A DNA stretch of 20,666 bases from Anaerolineaceae bacterium (GCA_021107195.1 JAIOTF010000006.1:1-20666); one strand, 5' to 3'. Counted from the stretch's first letter, positions 1 to 8,207 are shown. The notes: a model not told the origin generated them from the letters alone. Translations and numbers: made by a program.

Positions 1-1
1 T

Positions 2-76
2 TTTGCAGAACCGAACCAGATTGAGACTTGCTTGAAGGAAGTTTTCACCGCATCCTCGTCCCAAGCTATTATTTAG
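2..76 (+). CDS. C-terminal end of an unidentified protein (partial)
   Basis: An open frame enters from the left edge and ends at TAG (74-76), giving 24 residues that finish SSSQAII. The other two plus-strand frames close earlier (by base 33). A good intrinsic terminator lies 27 bases downstream, which supports this being the end of a real gene. Too little is visible to name a family. Confidence 0.5.
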   Translation, partial: FAEPNQIETCLKEVFTASSSQAII

Positions 77-103
77 GGGAGACAGGGCTTTCTCAGATAA
101 CAT

Positions 104-134
104 AGGACGGCTGGTGTCCAGTCCTCCCTTTTTT
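104..134 (+). terminator. Rho-independent terminator of the upstream gene
   Basis: AGGA and CTGG (104-114) pair with CCAG and TCCT (118-125) around a TGT loop, with CGG bulged. CCC and six T follow (129-134). It sits just after the partial gene that ends at 76. Confidence 0.65.
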
Positions 135-285
135 CGATTCTCACATGACGGCAGATTGAACTTCTAAGGTGCTTTTTACGGTTTTTACATCGCTTTTAGC
201 GAAACTAAAGAACTATTGTTCAATCTGTTTGTTTCTACCCTTCTCAAATCCTCAACGATTTGTTATCATATCATCTGTTGGGTTG
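135..285 (+). other. Non-coding stretch with a 10-bp inverted repeat; candidate structured RNA
   Basis: No convincing reading frame is present. CAGATTGAAC (152-161) is perfectly complementary to GTTCAATCTG (218-227), enclosing 56 bases that contain a smaller hairpin (TCGCT 190-194, loop TTT, AGCGA 198-202). The element lies between two terminators, so it could be the body of a small RNA or the leader of typA. It lacks tRNA features. The RNA role is inference. Confidence 0.3.
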
Positions 286-329
286 GCCTCGACCGCTCTG
301 TTGTGGTCGGGGCTTTGTTGCGGTTTTTT
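286..329 (+). terminator. Terminator or attenuator upstream of typA
   Basis: GCCTCGACC (286-294) pairs with GGTCGGGGC (305-313), nine pairs with one G-U, and a 10-base loop. TTT follows at once and six T at 324-329. No gene ends here, so it either ends a small RNA transcribed from the preceding region or attenuates transcription into typA, which starts 62 bases later. Confidence 0.5.
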
Positions 330-390
330 AATTTAGGTTGTCAGTGGGGGCTGAACTCCTAAACAGCGGTCAGAATTCAGGTGATAATTA

Positions 391-2244
391 ATGTTAGTAA
401 AACGTAAAGATTTAAGAAATATAGCGATCATTGCCCATGTTGATCATGGTAAGACAACACTGGTTGATGGTCTCCTTAAGCAAGCCAAGATATTCCGGGA
501 CAACCAGCATGTGGCCGAGCGCGTGATGGATTCCAACGATTTGGAACGAGAGCGCGGAATCACCATTCTTTCAAAAAATACTGCAATTTCCATCCAGAAT
601 ACTGAGTCGGGCGACATGGTCAAGATCAATATCGTTGATACGCCCGGACATGCCGATTTTGGCGGGGAAGTAGAACGGGTGATGAATATGGTGGACGGGG
701 TTTTGATCCTGGTTGATGCAGCCGAGGGCCCGATGCCACAAACACGGTTCGTACTGAAAAAGGCTTTGGAAATTGGACACAAAGCCATTGTGGTGATCAA
801 TAAAATGGATCGAAAAGACGCAGATCCTGAAAGGGTATTGAACGATACCTTTGACTTGTTTATCGAACTTGGCGCCACAGAAGACCAGGCAAATTTCCCC
901 GTCGTTTATGCAAATGCAATCACTGGACAGGCTGGTATGACGCCAGCATTAGAGCCAAACTTGCAGCCGCTGTTCAACACCATCTTGCGGGATATTCCAG
1001 CGCCGGTGGTTGATGTGGATGCACCTTTTCAGATGCTTGTTGCGAATATCCGCTATGATGAATTCCTTGGTGTAACAGCCATCGGGCGCATTTTCTCAGG
1101 TAAGGTTCTCAATGGACAAAGGCTTGCTCGTTTACTTGTGAATGGTGAAACTGTTTATGAACAGGCAAAGTATCTGCATGTGTATCAGGGATTAGATCGC
1201 GTTGAAGTGAATGAAGCTGACGCCGGCGATATTGTTGTGATTGCCGGGTTAACAGATATCGCCATTGGAGAGACATTGGCAGATCCGGAAAATCCAACCG
1301 CTTTGCCTCCAATCCATGTGGAAGAACCAACAGTAAAAATGACTTTTGGCGTGAATAAATCGCCTTTTGCAGGCAGCGAAGGGAAATGGGGCACATCAAG
1401 AAAGCTGCGAGAACGACTCTTTGAGGAATTGAGAAACAATGTTGCCTTGCGCGTAGAGGAAACGGATGATGCTGATACTTTTTTGGTGTCGGGGCGGGGA
1501 GAATTACATCTTGCGATCCTCATTGAAACGATGCGGCGAGAGGGTTATGAATTTCAGGTCTCGAGGCCGGAAGCGATTTTCATCAATGGTGAGAATGGAA
1601 AATTACTCGAACCTTTTGAAGAAGTTGAGATTGACACCAGTCAGGAAACGGTGGGTTCAGTGGTAGAAATGCTTGGCTTGCGTCGTGGACAGATGTCGAA
1701 TATGACAAATAATAAGGATGGGACTGTACATTTAAGCTACACTGTTCCTACTCGTGGTTTGCTCGGGTTCCGCTACCAATTTTTGACTGCCACACGTGGC
1801 ACTGGAATCATGAACACCTTTTTTCATGGGTACCTGGATTTGGCGCCAAACCTTAGTTCGCGAGGCAACGTTTCTATTGTTGCCTGGGAAGCTGGCACCG
1901 CGACCACTTATGGTTTGAAAAACGCGGAAGAGCGGGGAATTCTGTTCATCAACCCTGGTACAGAAGTGTACGAAGGGATGGTTGTCGGTGAGACGGCGAA
2001 GGCCAATGAAATCGCTGTGAATGTGTGCAAGAAAAAGCACTTGACCAATATGCGCCAATCGAATAAAGATATTGAGGTTCGATTGAAAACACCGCGCACA
2101 ATGTCGCTGGATGAAGCCATTGAGTATCTTGCAGAAGATGAACTGCTAGAAGTAACGCCGCTTGCTTTTCGAATTCGTAAACGGATTATGAATACTGAAA
2201 AACGCGGCAGACACGATAAGAAAGCAAAAGAAGCTCTGGTTTAG
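391..2244 (+). CDS. typA: Ribosome-associated GTPase TypA/BipA
   Basis: Translation-factor GTPase of the EF-G-like TypA/BipA family, which binds the ribosome and aids 50S assembly and growth under stress or cold. The G domain is intact: P-loop AHVDHGKT (15-22), switch I ending RERGIT (53-58), DTPGHADF (83-90) and NKMD (137-140). The family's EF-G-like domains and C-terminal TypA-specific domain follow; full length is 617 residues, near the usual 605-615. The ATG at 391 has an AGGTGA site about 8 bases upstream, and the MLVKRKDLRNIAIIAHVDHG start is typical. It stands alone: terminators precede it and one overlaps its stop codon. Confidence 0.97.
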   Translation: MLVKRKDLRNIAIIAHVDHGKTTLVDGLLKQAKIFRDNQHVAERVMDSNDLERERGITILSKNTAISIQNTESGDMVKINIVDTPGHADFGGEVERVMNMVDGVLILVDAAEGPMPQTRFVLKKALEIGHKAIVVINKMDRKDADPERVLNDTFDLFIELGATEDQANFPVVYANAITGQAGMTPALEPNLQPLFNTILRDIPAPVVDVDAPFQMLVANIRYDEFLGVTAIGRIFSGKVLNGQRLARLLVNGETVYEQAKYLHVYQGLDRVEVNEADAGDIVVIAGLTDIAIGETLADPENPTALPPIHVEEPTVKMTFGVNKSPFAGSEGKWGTSRKLRERLFEELRNNVALRVEETDDADTFLVSGRGELHLAILIETMRREGYEFQVSRPEAIFINGENGKLLEPFEEVEIDTSQETVGSVVEMLGLRRGQMSNMTNNKDGTVHLSYTVPTRGLLGFRYQFLTATRGTGIMNTFFHGYLDLAPNLSSRGNVSIVAWEAGTATTYGLKNAEERGILFINPGTEVYEGMVVGETAKANEIAVNVCKKKHLTNMRQSNKDIEVRLKTPRTMSLDEAIEYLAEDELLEVTPLAFRIRKRIMNTEKRGRHDKKAKEALV

Positions 2245-2260
2245 GCCAGAGCCTCTTTTT
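2233..2260. terminator. Bidirectional terminator between typA and the P-loop gene
   Basis: GCTCTGG (2233-2239) pairs with CCAGAGC (2246-2252) around a 6-base loop holding the typA stop codon; CTC and five T follow (2256-2260). On the minus strand the same hairpin is followed by TTCTTTT, so it can also serve the convergent gene whose stop is at 2295. Confidence 0.7.
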
Positions 2261-2294
2261 AATGCGGATTGTTTTGGTTGTTGTGTTGTAGTGT

Positions 2295-3011
2295 TCAGCT
2301 ATTGTATAGCGCCCACAGGTTGATCAGTGATTCTTCCAGGCGACCCCCCAGTTCCTCACCGCGCGGCGTGGTCACATCATCGTGATTGTCCAGTACAACA
2401 TAAGGAACATTTGCGCCCTGGATTTGAATGAAATCGGGATCGGCTTCTGTAATTTCTTCCCAGTCAATTTCTTTATATAATCTTTCAAGCCGTTCGTCCG
2501 GGAGGGCGTGTTCTAAAATGCTATCCGGCCGGTCCGGGTTGAATCTTTTGCGATTTTTTCTCAGCGATTCTTCCCAGGGCACGTCTACATACAAGATTGC
2601 CAACCGTTTGAGTACATCCTGGCTGAGATGTTCAAAAGCCGATTTATAGCCGCCATGCTCCTTGCCCCTGGAAAATTCAATGACAATGGTTGGAGCGCTT
2701 GTCTGATCGCGCAAGAGCTTTTCATGTTCCAGGCATATCCGTCTAATCAGCACGTTCCATAGGCGTTCGTCATTAAATTCCTCGTCTTCAGTTGAATGAA
2801 GCCGCTGCATACCCATTTCGCCCAAGATGCGATCCTCTTCAAACCAGGCCCAAAGCATCGGGAAATCATCAACTTCGATAAATTCACCGATGTGAAAGCG
2901 GTTGATCCGTTCTTCCAACGGGGCATTGTGTAAATAGTGGATGATTTCGCTTTTTCCAGCCGCTGGCCGGGCAAGCAACATCAGGGTATCAAAAGTATTT
3001 TTATCAGACAT
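2295..3011 (-). CDS. P-loop NTPase/kinase-like protein of unknown role
   Basis: 238-residue cytosolic protein. Near the N-terminus, ARPAAGKS (14-21) fits Walker A (A/G-x4-G-K-S/T) and is followed by a helix, as in small-molecule kinases. The later stretch with LYVDVPWEESLRKNRKR resembles a hydrophobic beta strand followed by an Arg/Lys-rich lid, also kinase-like. The protein is rich in Asp and Glu. I chose the ATG at 3011 because GGAG sits 10 bases upstream; a TTG six codons earlier would place that site inside the gene. It is convergent with typA and has no operon partner. The substrate is unknown and the kinase assignment rests only on the P-loop and general layout. Confidence 0.8.
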   Translation of the reverse strand: MSDKNTFDTLMLLARPAAGKSEIIHYLHNAPLEERINRFHIGEFIEVDDFPMLWAWFEEDRILGEMGMQRLHSTEDEEFNDERLWNVLIRRICLEHEKLLRDQTSAPTIVIEFSRGKEHGGYKSAFEHLSQDVLKRLAILYVDVPWEESLRKNRKRFNPDRPDSILEHALPDERLERLYKEIDWEEITEADPDFIQIQGANVPYVVLDNHDDVTTPRGEELGGRLEESLINLWALYNS

Positions 3012-3404
3012 TTTTCTCTCACTCCTCAAGATTGATTATGTTCTTACAATTTTACAACAGAATGAACTGAATGTGAAATCGAGTAACATAATATATTATA
3101 TTATTATATATAAATATTAATTAATAATTACAGTGCATGGTTTACACGAGCTTGGAATTTGATTTGAATTTCTCACACAATGTTGGTTCTGCCATAAAGC
3201 GATGAAATCTGATGCTGAAATGGAAATCGGAGCAGGGGGCTGCGCAAAAAAGGCCGGAGAGCAAATTGGAGCTAAGCAAAGAGTTGTTCACACCTTTCGT
3301 TAAAGAAACTGTGTATCAGTTTGGCATCAGAAATTAGTTTATAAAGGGCATCGCCGACCAGCAAGGAGAGTAGGGGGATGGTCCAAAATATACAATCGCC
3401 TTAT
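3012..3404. other. Gene-free region with an AT-only tract
   Basis: No convincing gene was found on either strand. Bases about 3086-3132 are nearly pure A/T with many short palindromes, possibly the promoter area of the minus-strand gene or an easily melted segment. The longest reading frame noticed (3202-3303) has no ribosome site. The region leads into the dif-like site at 3405. Confidence 0.5.
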
Positions 3405-3432
3405 ACTTACGATAAGTATTATTATCGTAAAC
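3405..3432. other. dif-like Xer recombination site (candidate)
   Basis: ACTTACGATAA (3405-3415), central GTATTA (3416-3421) and TTATCGTAAAC (3422-3432) form an 11-6-11 layout. The inner nine bases of the arms are perfect inverted repeats and the inner edges read TAA...TTA, as in bacterial dif sites. By eye the right arm matches 8 of 11 positions of the E. coli XerD arm (TTATGTTAAAT). It lies 62 bases before a tyrosine recombinase start, the arrangement known for single-recombinase Xer systems such as XerS/difSL. It could instead be an operator for that gene. Confidence 0.55.
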
Positions 3433-3433
3433 A

Positions 3434-3442
3434 TGGTATAAT
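3434..3442 (+). promoter_or_regulatory. Extended -10 promoter of the recombinase gene
   Basis: TGGTATAAT matches the extended -10 form TGnTATAAT. No good -35 hexamer is seen at the right distance; that position is occupied by the dif-like inverted repeat, so protein bound there could affect transcription. A start near 3449 would give a leader of about 46 bases to the ATG at 3495. Confidence 0.55.
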
Positions 3443-3494
3443 CGGCTTGTAAGGTGCTCACAGATAATCTATGAGCAATACGGGAGAGACCACC

Positions 3495-4475
3495 ATGAAG
3501 ACAGGCGTAACCATTGCAGATGCAGCGGCAGCTTATATTGACTCGGTCAATCTTGCCAGAAGTCACAATACAATGCGCGCCTACAGAAGAGCCGTGGAAA
3601 TCTTCTTAGAAACGCTCCAGTACTGGGAAATTGATCCGGAGGTTTGCAAGACAACTGATATGCCACAGAAAGCAATAAGCTGGTTAATTGCTGACCTCAA
3701 GACCAAATCTGCAAGCACAGAACGTTTGTACTTGCAAGCGGTGATCAATTTCTATGAGTACATTGCTGCAGAAAATCTGGCCCCTGTCAATTTAACACGA
3801 TTACGATTGCTAATTCGTCAGAGGGCACGACGTCCAGGCCAGCGCCTACCGCAATTCCCTGAAGAAGAAATTGAGAAGATATTAATCTATACGCAATCTA
3901 TGGTCAATAAACCTTCTAGTAGCAAGCAGGAACACTGGCGAAATTTACGTGACAGAGCGTTTATAGTTACCCTGGCAGATACAGGACTACGTGTACATGA
4001 AGCCTGCGGCTTGCGCCGGGGAGATTTAGACTGGAATAGCGGCCAGGCCCTCGTTATCGGGAAAGGCAACCGCGAAGCTGTTGTAAGGTTTTCAAATCGC
4101 GCTATGACTGCGCTCAAAGATTATTTAGCAGTGCGCTCTGAGATGGATGGTGCCTCTGGAAAACCTTTGGCGTCATTGCCGTTGTTCGCCCGCCACGATC
4201 GAGGTACAGGAAAGAAGGTACAGGCGATTTCTACGACCACAGGGCGCAATATTGTCAAGCAGCGTGTCTGTGAAGCGATAGGTCCGGAAGCAATTGGTAC
4301 GATAACCCCACACTCCTTCCGGCATCATTTTGTAACAAAAATCCTCAAGGGTTCTGGAAACCTGAAATTGGCGCAAGCACTGGCTCGACATAAAAATATT
4401 TCCGTAACGCAGCGATATGCGCATCTCGCAGATGATGAGTTAGACCGCGGATATTGGGAAATATTTGAATCCTGA
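3495..4475 (+). CDS. Tyrosine recombinase, XerC/XerD-like
   Basis: DNA strand-exchange enzyme of 326 residues. An N-terminal SAM-like DNA-binding domain (about 1-110, with the SHNTMRAYRR core-binding pattern) precedes the catalytic domain. All six catalytic residues are visible: R166 (TGLRVHEACGL), K190 (GKGNR), H273 and R276 (HSFRHH), H299 (ARHKN) and nucleophile Y308 (VTQRYAHL). I chose the ATG at 3495 because GGGAGAG lies just upstream; an in-frame ATG at 3471 lacks such a site. No excision partner, tRNA target or cargo gene is nearby, and a dif-like site lies directly upstream, so chromosome-dimer resolution is more likely than phage or integron function. It may instead be an orphan integrase. 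Confidence 0.9.
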   Translation: MKTGVTIADAAAAYIDSVNLARSHNTMRAYRRAVEIFLETLQYWEIDPEVCKTTDMPQKAISWLIADLKTKSASTERLYLQAVINFYEYIAAENLAPVNLTRLRLLIRQRARRPGQRLPQFPEEEIEKILIYTQSMVNKPSSSKQEHWRNLRDRAFIVTLADTGLRVHEACGLRRGDLDWNSGQALVIGKGNREAVVRFSNRAMTALKDYLAVRSEMDGASGKPLASLPLFARHDRGTGKKVQAISTTTGRNIVKQRVCEAIGPEAIGTITPHSFRHHFVTKILKGSGNLKLAQALARHKNISVTQRYAHLADDELDRGYWEIFES

Positions 4476-4490
4476 ACCAAGGACTTTCCT

Positions 4491-4499
4491 TGCTATAAT
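4491..4499 (+). promoter_or_regulatory. Extended -10 promoter of the U32 gene, likely leaderless
   Basis: TGCTATAAT is a perfect extended -10 element. A start 6-8 bases after it would fall at 4505-4507, only two to four bases before the ATG at 4509. The 33-base gap has no Shine-Dalgarno-like sequence, so the transcript is predicted to be leaderless. Confidence 0.5.
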
Positions 4500-4508
4500 T
4501 CAATTATT

Positions 4509-6365
4509 ATGGATCAAATTGAACTTCTCTCCCCTGCCAAAGATTTGGAAACCGGTATCGCGGCGATCAATTGCGGTGCCGATGCAGTTTATATTGGCCC
4601 TTCCCGATATGGAGCACGAAAAGCCGCCGGAAATTCATTGCAAGACATTCAACAATTAATCGACTATGCGCATAAATATTGGGCCAGCGTATATGTGACT
4701 GTAAATACGCTGTTGTATGATGAAGAAATCGAGGCTGTCGAGCGTTTGATCCGGCAATTGTATGAAATCGGCGCTGATGCTTTAATCATCCAGGACGTTG
4801 GGCTTCTTGAATTAGCCCTGCCCCCTATCCCGCTTTTCGCCAGTACACAAATGCATAATCATACGCCAGAGCGTATCGCTTTCCTGGAAAAAGTTGGCTT
4901 TCAGCGGGTGATTATGGCGCGGGAATTGAGCTTGAGCCAAATTAAAGATATCCGCGCTGCAACGACTATTGAACTTGAGGCATTCATTCACGGTTCGCTC
5001 TGTGTCAGTTACAGCGGACAATGTTATATGAGTTATGCGATTGGCGGGAGAAGCGCTAACCGGGGACAATGTGCGCAACCCTGTCGACGGCAATACTCAC
5101 TTGTCGATGCGAACAACAAATCCTTGACTGATCAACGATTTTTGCTGTCGTTGCGAGATCTGAATTTGAGTGACTCGCTGGCCGATTTGATAGATGCAGG
5201 TGTTTGTTCATTCAAAATAGAAGGCCGTCTCAAAAACAAAGCTTATGTAATGAATGTTGTTGGTCATTACCGTCAGCTTCTTGATGAAATTCTCGTTGAT
5301 CGCGATAAACGAGCCAGCTCTTCTGGAACAACAAATTTAGGCTTTTCTCCTAACCCGCTGAAAACTTTCAACCGAGGATACACATCCTATTTTCTACATG
5401 GCCGCGGCGATATTGTAGCTGCGCCTGATTCCCCTAAATCGATAGGCGAACCATTGGGTAAGGTATCGGCAGTCGGTAAAGGTGTGATTACTTTGGAGAA
5501 AAATGCCCCATTACTCTCTGCTGGCGACGGACTGTGTTTCTTCAACGAAGAGATTGAGCTGAAGGGAACTTTGGTCAATGCCGCTGAAAAAAATACGATT
5601 CATGTTGATCAAACTCGAGAGATGATTCCCGGCTTGAAAATCTACCGAAATCACGACTATGCTTTTCTCTCCAGACTTTCAAAGAGCAGGCCAGAGCGAA
5701 AAATTCAGATTAAGTTCCAAATCGAAAGCGTTGCTGATGGAATTCAACTCACCGCTGTGGACGAGGACGGCTGTCAGGTTGCAGTGACGGTGCCGTTTGA
5801 CCGTATAGTGGCCAAGTCGCCTAAGAAGTCATTAGCGATTATCGACCGGCAGCTCAGAAAACTTGGCGGAACGGAATTCGCATGCACTCAGGTTGAATAC
5901 CAACTGGACCCTGTCCTGTTTTTACCAGTTTCCTTTTTGAATAAACTACGACGGACAGCAGCAGAGCAACTGACGAAGACTCGCGCAGAGAATCGGCCTC
6001 AACAGCAGGGCGGGATTGTACCCAACAAAGTGCCCTTTCCCAAAAAAGAGTTGACCTTTCAAGGAAACGTATTAAATCACAAAGCTGCGGCATTTTATCG
6101 GCGGCATGGCGTTAAGGCTATCGAGAGTGCAGCAGAATCAAAACGAGACATGACGGGGCGAAAAATTATGACAACCAAGTATTGTCTGCGTTACCAGATC
6201 AACGCTTGTCCGCGCCAAAAGGATGCAGAGACCGCAGCGGAGCCCTGGAAGCTTGTGGATGAGCAAGGCATTGAATATCCCCTGCAATTTAATTGTAAGG
6301 CCTGCGAAATGGAAGTTTATTTTTGCCGGTTGCCCGAAAAACCTGATGAGAAAATCAATGAGTAA
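4509..6365 (+). CDS. U32 family protein, RlhA/TrhP-like RNA hydroxylation enzyme
   Basis: 618-residue member of peptidase family U32. Members studied in E. coli, RlhA (YdcP) and TrhP (YegQ), hydroxylate 23S rRNA or tRNA rather than cut proteins, and family members carry an iron-sulfur cluster. The N-terminal TIM-like domain begins MDQIELLSPAKDLETG. The signature around HGSLCVSYSGQCYMS and RSANRGQCAQPCR holds the four cluster cysteines (C165, C172, C188, C192). The length and long C-terminal part are nearer RlhA than the shorter TrhP. A second cysteine set near the end (C559, C567, C596, C599) may bind metal. It follows the recombinase by 33 bases but seems to have its own promoter. Confidence 0.9.
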   Translation: MDQIELLSPAKDLETGIAAINCGADAVYIGPSRYGARKAAGNSLQDIQQLIDYAHKYWASVYVTVNTLLYDEEIEAVERLIRQLYEIGADALIIQDVGLLELALPPIPLFASTQMHNHTPERIAFLEKVGFQRVIMARELSLSQIKDIRAATTIELEAFIHGSLCVSYSGQCYMSYAIGGRSANRGQCAQPCRRQYSLVDANNKSLTDQRFLLSLRDLNLSDSLADLIDAGVCSFKIEGRLKNKAYVMNVVGHYRQLLDEILVDRDKRASSSGTTNLGFSPNPLKTFNRGYTSYFLHGRGDIVAAPDSPKSIGEPLGKVSAVGKGVITLEKNAPLLSAGDGLCFFNEEIELKGTLVNAAEKNTIHVDQTREMIPGLKIYRNHDYAFLSRLSKSRPERKIQIKFQIESVADGIQLTAVDEDGCQVAVTVPFDRIVAKSPKKSLAIIDRQLRKLGGTEFACTQVEYQLDPVLFLPVSFLNKLRRTAAEQLTKTRAENRPQQQGGIVPNKVPFPKKELTFQGNVLNHKAAAFYRRHGVKAIESAAESKRDMTGRKIMTTKYCLRYQINACPRQKDAETAAEPWKLVDEQGIEYPLQFNCKACEMEVYFCRLPEKPDEKINE

Positions 6366-6448
6366 GACCGCGATCCGACTCCCCCGCTCTGCTGATAAGA
6401 AGAACAACTGCCGAATTATTAATCTATGCGAAATATCGTCGATTCCAG

Positions 6449-6457
6449 TGATATAAT
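6449..6457 (+). promoter_or_regulatory. Extended -10 promoter of the small membrane protein gene
   Basis: TGATATAAT is a perfect extended -10 motif 36 bases before the ATG at 6493. No clear -35 box is seen. The 121-base gap after the U32 stop otherwise holds nothing recognisable. Confidence 0.5.
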
Positions 6458-6492
6458 GCTGAAACGATTGCACATCACAAAGAGGAATGAAT

Positions 6493-6702
6493 ATGCCAAA
6501 AACCGGAAAAACCAAAACGACCAATCAAAAACCCGTCCCCAAAAAGCGGAAAATTCCGGCCTATATCCTGGCTGTTTATACCGTTGCTTTGCTCATCGCA
6601 AATTCTTATAAACCTCAATGGTTCGTTGATCTGGACTGGTGGGTCTATCTTCCTCTGTTGCCAATTGAAATCTGGTTCCTAATCGCTTATAAGAAGGATT
6701 AG
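6493..6702 (+). CDS. Small two-helix membrane protein, unknown
   Basis: 69 residues: a very basic N-terminus (Lys/Arg at 3, 6, 8, 13, 17-20), a hydrophobic helix at about 21-38, a short Trp-rich loop (QWFVDLDWW), and a second helix at about 49-66 ending KKD. This predicts an inner-membrane hairpin with both ends in the cytoplasm. The start at 6493 is preferred because AAAGAGGA ends six bases before it; an ATG at 6487 would abut that site. Its stop is four bases from the convergent esterase gene's stop. Function unknown. Confidence 0.7.
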   Translation: MPKTGKTKTTNQKPVPKKRKIPAYILAVYTVALLIANSYKPQWFVDLDWWVYLPLLPIEIWFLIAYKKD

Positions 6703-6706
6703 ATCT

Positions 6707-7336
6707 TTAACTCAATAAAGAATTAACTTTTTGAGCTACTTTGAGGCCCAACACCTTGTGTTCAGCCGCATCCAGGTGAATACCGTCTACAGTGCTTGAC
6801 TTTACGTACAATCCGGCGTCCAGAAAATGGGCGCCTAATTGTTTGGCGTAAGTGCTGAATAAGTTTCCGAATTGTTTTGATCTGGATGCGCCATTAACAA
6901 ACTGGATTTGATTTTCGGGAATATCAAGAATCACAGGCGGCGCAATCAACAATACCTCGGGCGCATTTCCATCTGGGCCTTTATTGCTGTTTATCGTCAT
7001 TTCCAAGAGCACGCTCACCCCTCTGGCAATATCTTGTGCGGGGAGATGGAAACGAGTCTTCAGATCATTCGTTCCCAACATAATAATGACCAGGTCAAGG
7101 GGCGAATGGGTATCAAGACAGGGTAATAAATAATCTCTCCCTGTGCGGTATTGGCATACCTGGTCCACCCAAATCGATGTCCTGCCGCATAGCCCCTCTT
7201 CAATGACCCAATATGAATCGCCTAATGTATCACGCATTACCCCAGGCCATCGTTCATGGATAGAAAGCCTGCTATTAGTGCCAGAAACCGCTCCCCAGGT
7301 ATTTGAATCACCGTAGCAAAGAATCGTTTTCATCAT
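6707..7336 (-). CDS. SGNH/GDSL hydrolase (esterase)
   Basis: 209-residue serine esterase of the SGNH superfamily. Block I is GDSNTWG (9-15) with nucleophile S11, block II Gly lies in GLCGRTS (48-54), block III is GTND (88-91) with oxyanion Asn N90, and block V is DGIHL (184-188) with D184 and H187. No signal peptide is visible, so it acts in the cytoplasm, perhaps removing acetyl or other acyl groups from a sugar. Its ATG overlaps the stop of the HAD gene before it (ATGA type), so the two are co-translated. ATG occurs twice in a row at the start; either may be used. The substrate is unknown. Confidence 0.88.
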   Translation of the reverse strand: MMKTILCYGDSNTWGAVSGTNSRLSIHERWPGVMRDTLGDSYWVIEEGLCGRTSIWVDQVCQYRTGRDYLLPCLDTHSPLDLVIIMLGTNDLKTRFHLPAQDIARGVSVLLEMTINSNKGPDGNAPEVLLIAPPVILDIPENQIQFVNGASRSKQFGNLFSTYAKQLGAHFLDAGLYVKSSTVDGIHLDAAEHKVLGLKVAQKVNSLLS

Positions 7337-8160
7337 CCATTTCCGCTTTCATCAAGCCAATCTTGAATTGCGTTCGCCAGCCCATTTTCATCATTCGTGC
7401 CAATTATCAAATCAGCCAACTCTTTTAGCGCCGGGCTCGCATTTCCCATGGCGATGCCACATCCAACATATTTGAGCATACGCTCATCATTTGGCCCGTC
7501 ACCAATGGCGATTATTTGTTCTTTTGGGATACCAAGATATTCTGACAGAAAATGCAGCCCTGTGTCTTTTGTTGCCTTGCAATTGGTAACTTCAATCACA
7601 TGCGGGATAGAGTACTGCACCGCAGCCTTTCCCTTTAGGGTTACGGACAATTCAGATGCAATTTGGTCCAGAACAGCGTCAGAATCGCAATTAACAAAAA
7701 GGACTTTCGCGATTTCAGAGATGCGGCCGTCCAACTTACGCCACTCTCCTACTTCTTCAGCTCTTGGCTCCCAATACTCTGTAAGATATTGCATGTTGCA
7801 GTTGAATTTTCTGGCAAGAATGCCATTTGGAAGATAGACAGCAATATCACAATTGTGCCTGGCGCTTGTTTCAAAAATAATTTCAGATACTTCTGGAGAC
7901 AATCTGTGTCTTAACAGAATATTGCCATCTTTGTCCTGAATAATCGAGCCATGTCCCACGAGAAACGGTGTGTTTTCACACAGCTGTTCAGTCAAATAGT
8001 CAACGGAAGGGAAAATTTTACCTGTAGCAATTGTAGTTAGAATACCAAATTCTCGTAATTGCCGGAAAGCTTGAACTGTTTCAGGAAATAATTCGTGTTT
8101 TGAATTTAAAGCAGTTCCATCGATATCCGAAACAAGAAGTTTGTATTTACCAAGATCCAT
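7333..8160 (-). CDS. HAD hydrolase, Cof-type (IIB) phosphatase
   Basis: 275-residue sugar-phosphate phosphatase-like protein. The nucleophile motif SDIDGT has D12 and acid/base D14; the conserved Lys lies in CKATKDTG, and the metal-binding GDGPND motif is at 220-225. The cap between them is the alpha/beta type of subclass IIB. I chose the ATG at 8160, right before the Asp motif; an upstream start would add 28 poorly matching residues and overlap the previous gene. The ribosome site is weak (AAAGG 14 bases away). It overlaps the esterase gene downstream. IIB enzymes usually act on hexose phosphates or similar small molecules; the substrate here is not predictable. Confidence 0.88.
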   Translation of the reverse strand: MDLGKYKLLVSDIDGTALNSKHELFPETVQAFRQLREFGILTTIATGKIFPSVDYLTEQLCENTPFLVGHGSIIQDKDGNILLRHRLSPEVSEIIFETSARHNCDIAVYLPNGILARKFNCNMQYLTEYWEPRAEEVGEWRKLDGRISEIAKVLFVNCDSDAVLDQIASELSVTLKGKAAVQYSIPHVIEVTNCKATKDTGLHFLSEYLGIPKEQIIAIGDGPNDERMLKYVGCGIAMGNASPALKELADLIIGTNDENGLANAIQDWLDESGNG

Positions 8161-8207
8161 TAAATATATAAGAGCCTTTCTAATTTGATTCCTTTTTTGA
8201 TTTCTAT

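Noticed and set aside
152..227. tRNA-like element of 76 bases
   Set aside because: The span fits, but there is no T-loop or anticodon arm pattern and the closing stem is 10 pairs.
3202..3303. 33-codon reading frame in the gene-free region
   Set aside because: No ribosome site, no promoter and no protein-like features.
3495..4475. Recombinase as the integrase of a mobile element
   Set aside because: No tRNA, direct repeats, excisionase or cargo genes nearby; the neighbours are housekeeping genes. An orphan integrase cannot be fully excluded.
6704..6735. Terminator between the convergent small membrane protein and esterase genes
   Set aside because: Short stems (TCTTTA/TAAAGA, CTCAA/TTGAG) exist but the T-run is not directly after a stem and the elements overlap coding sequence.
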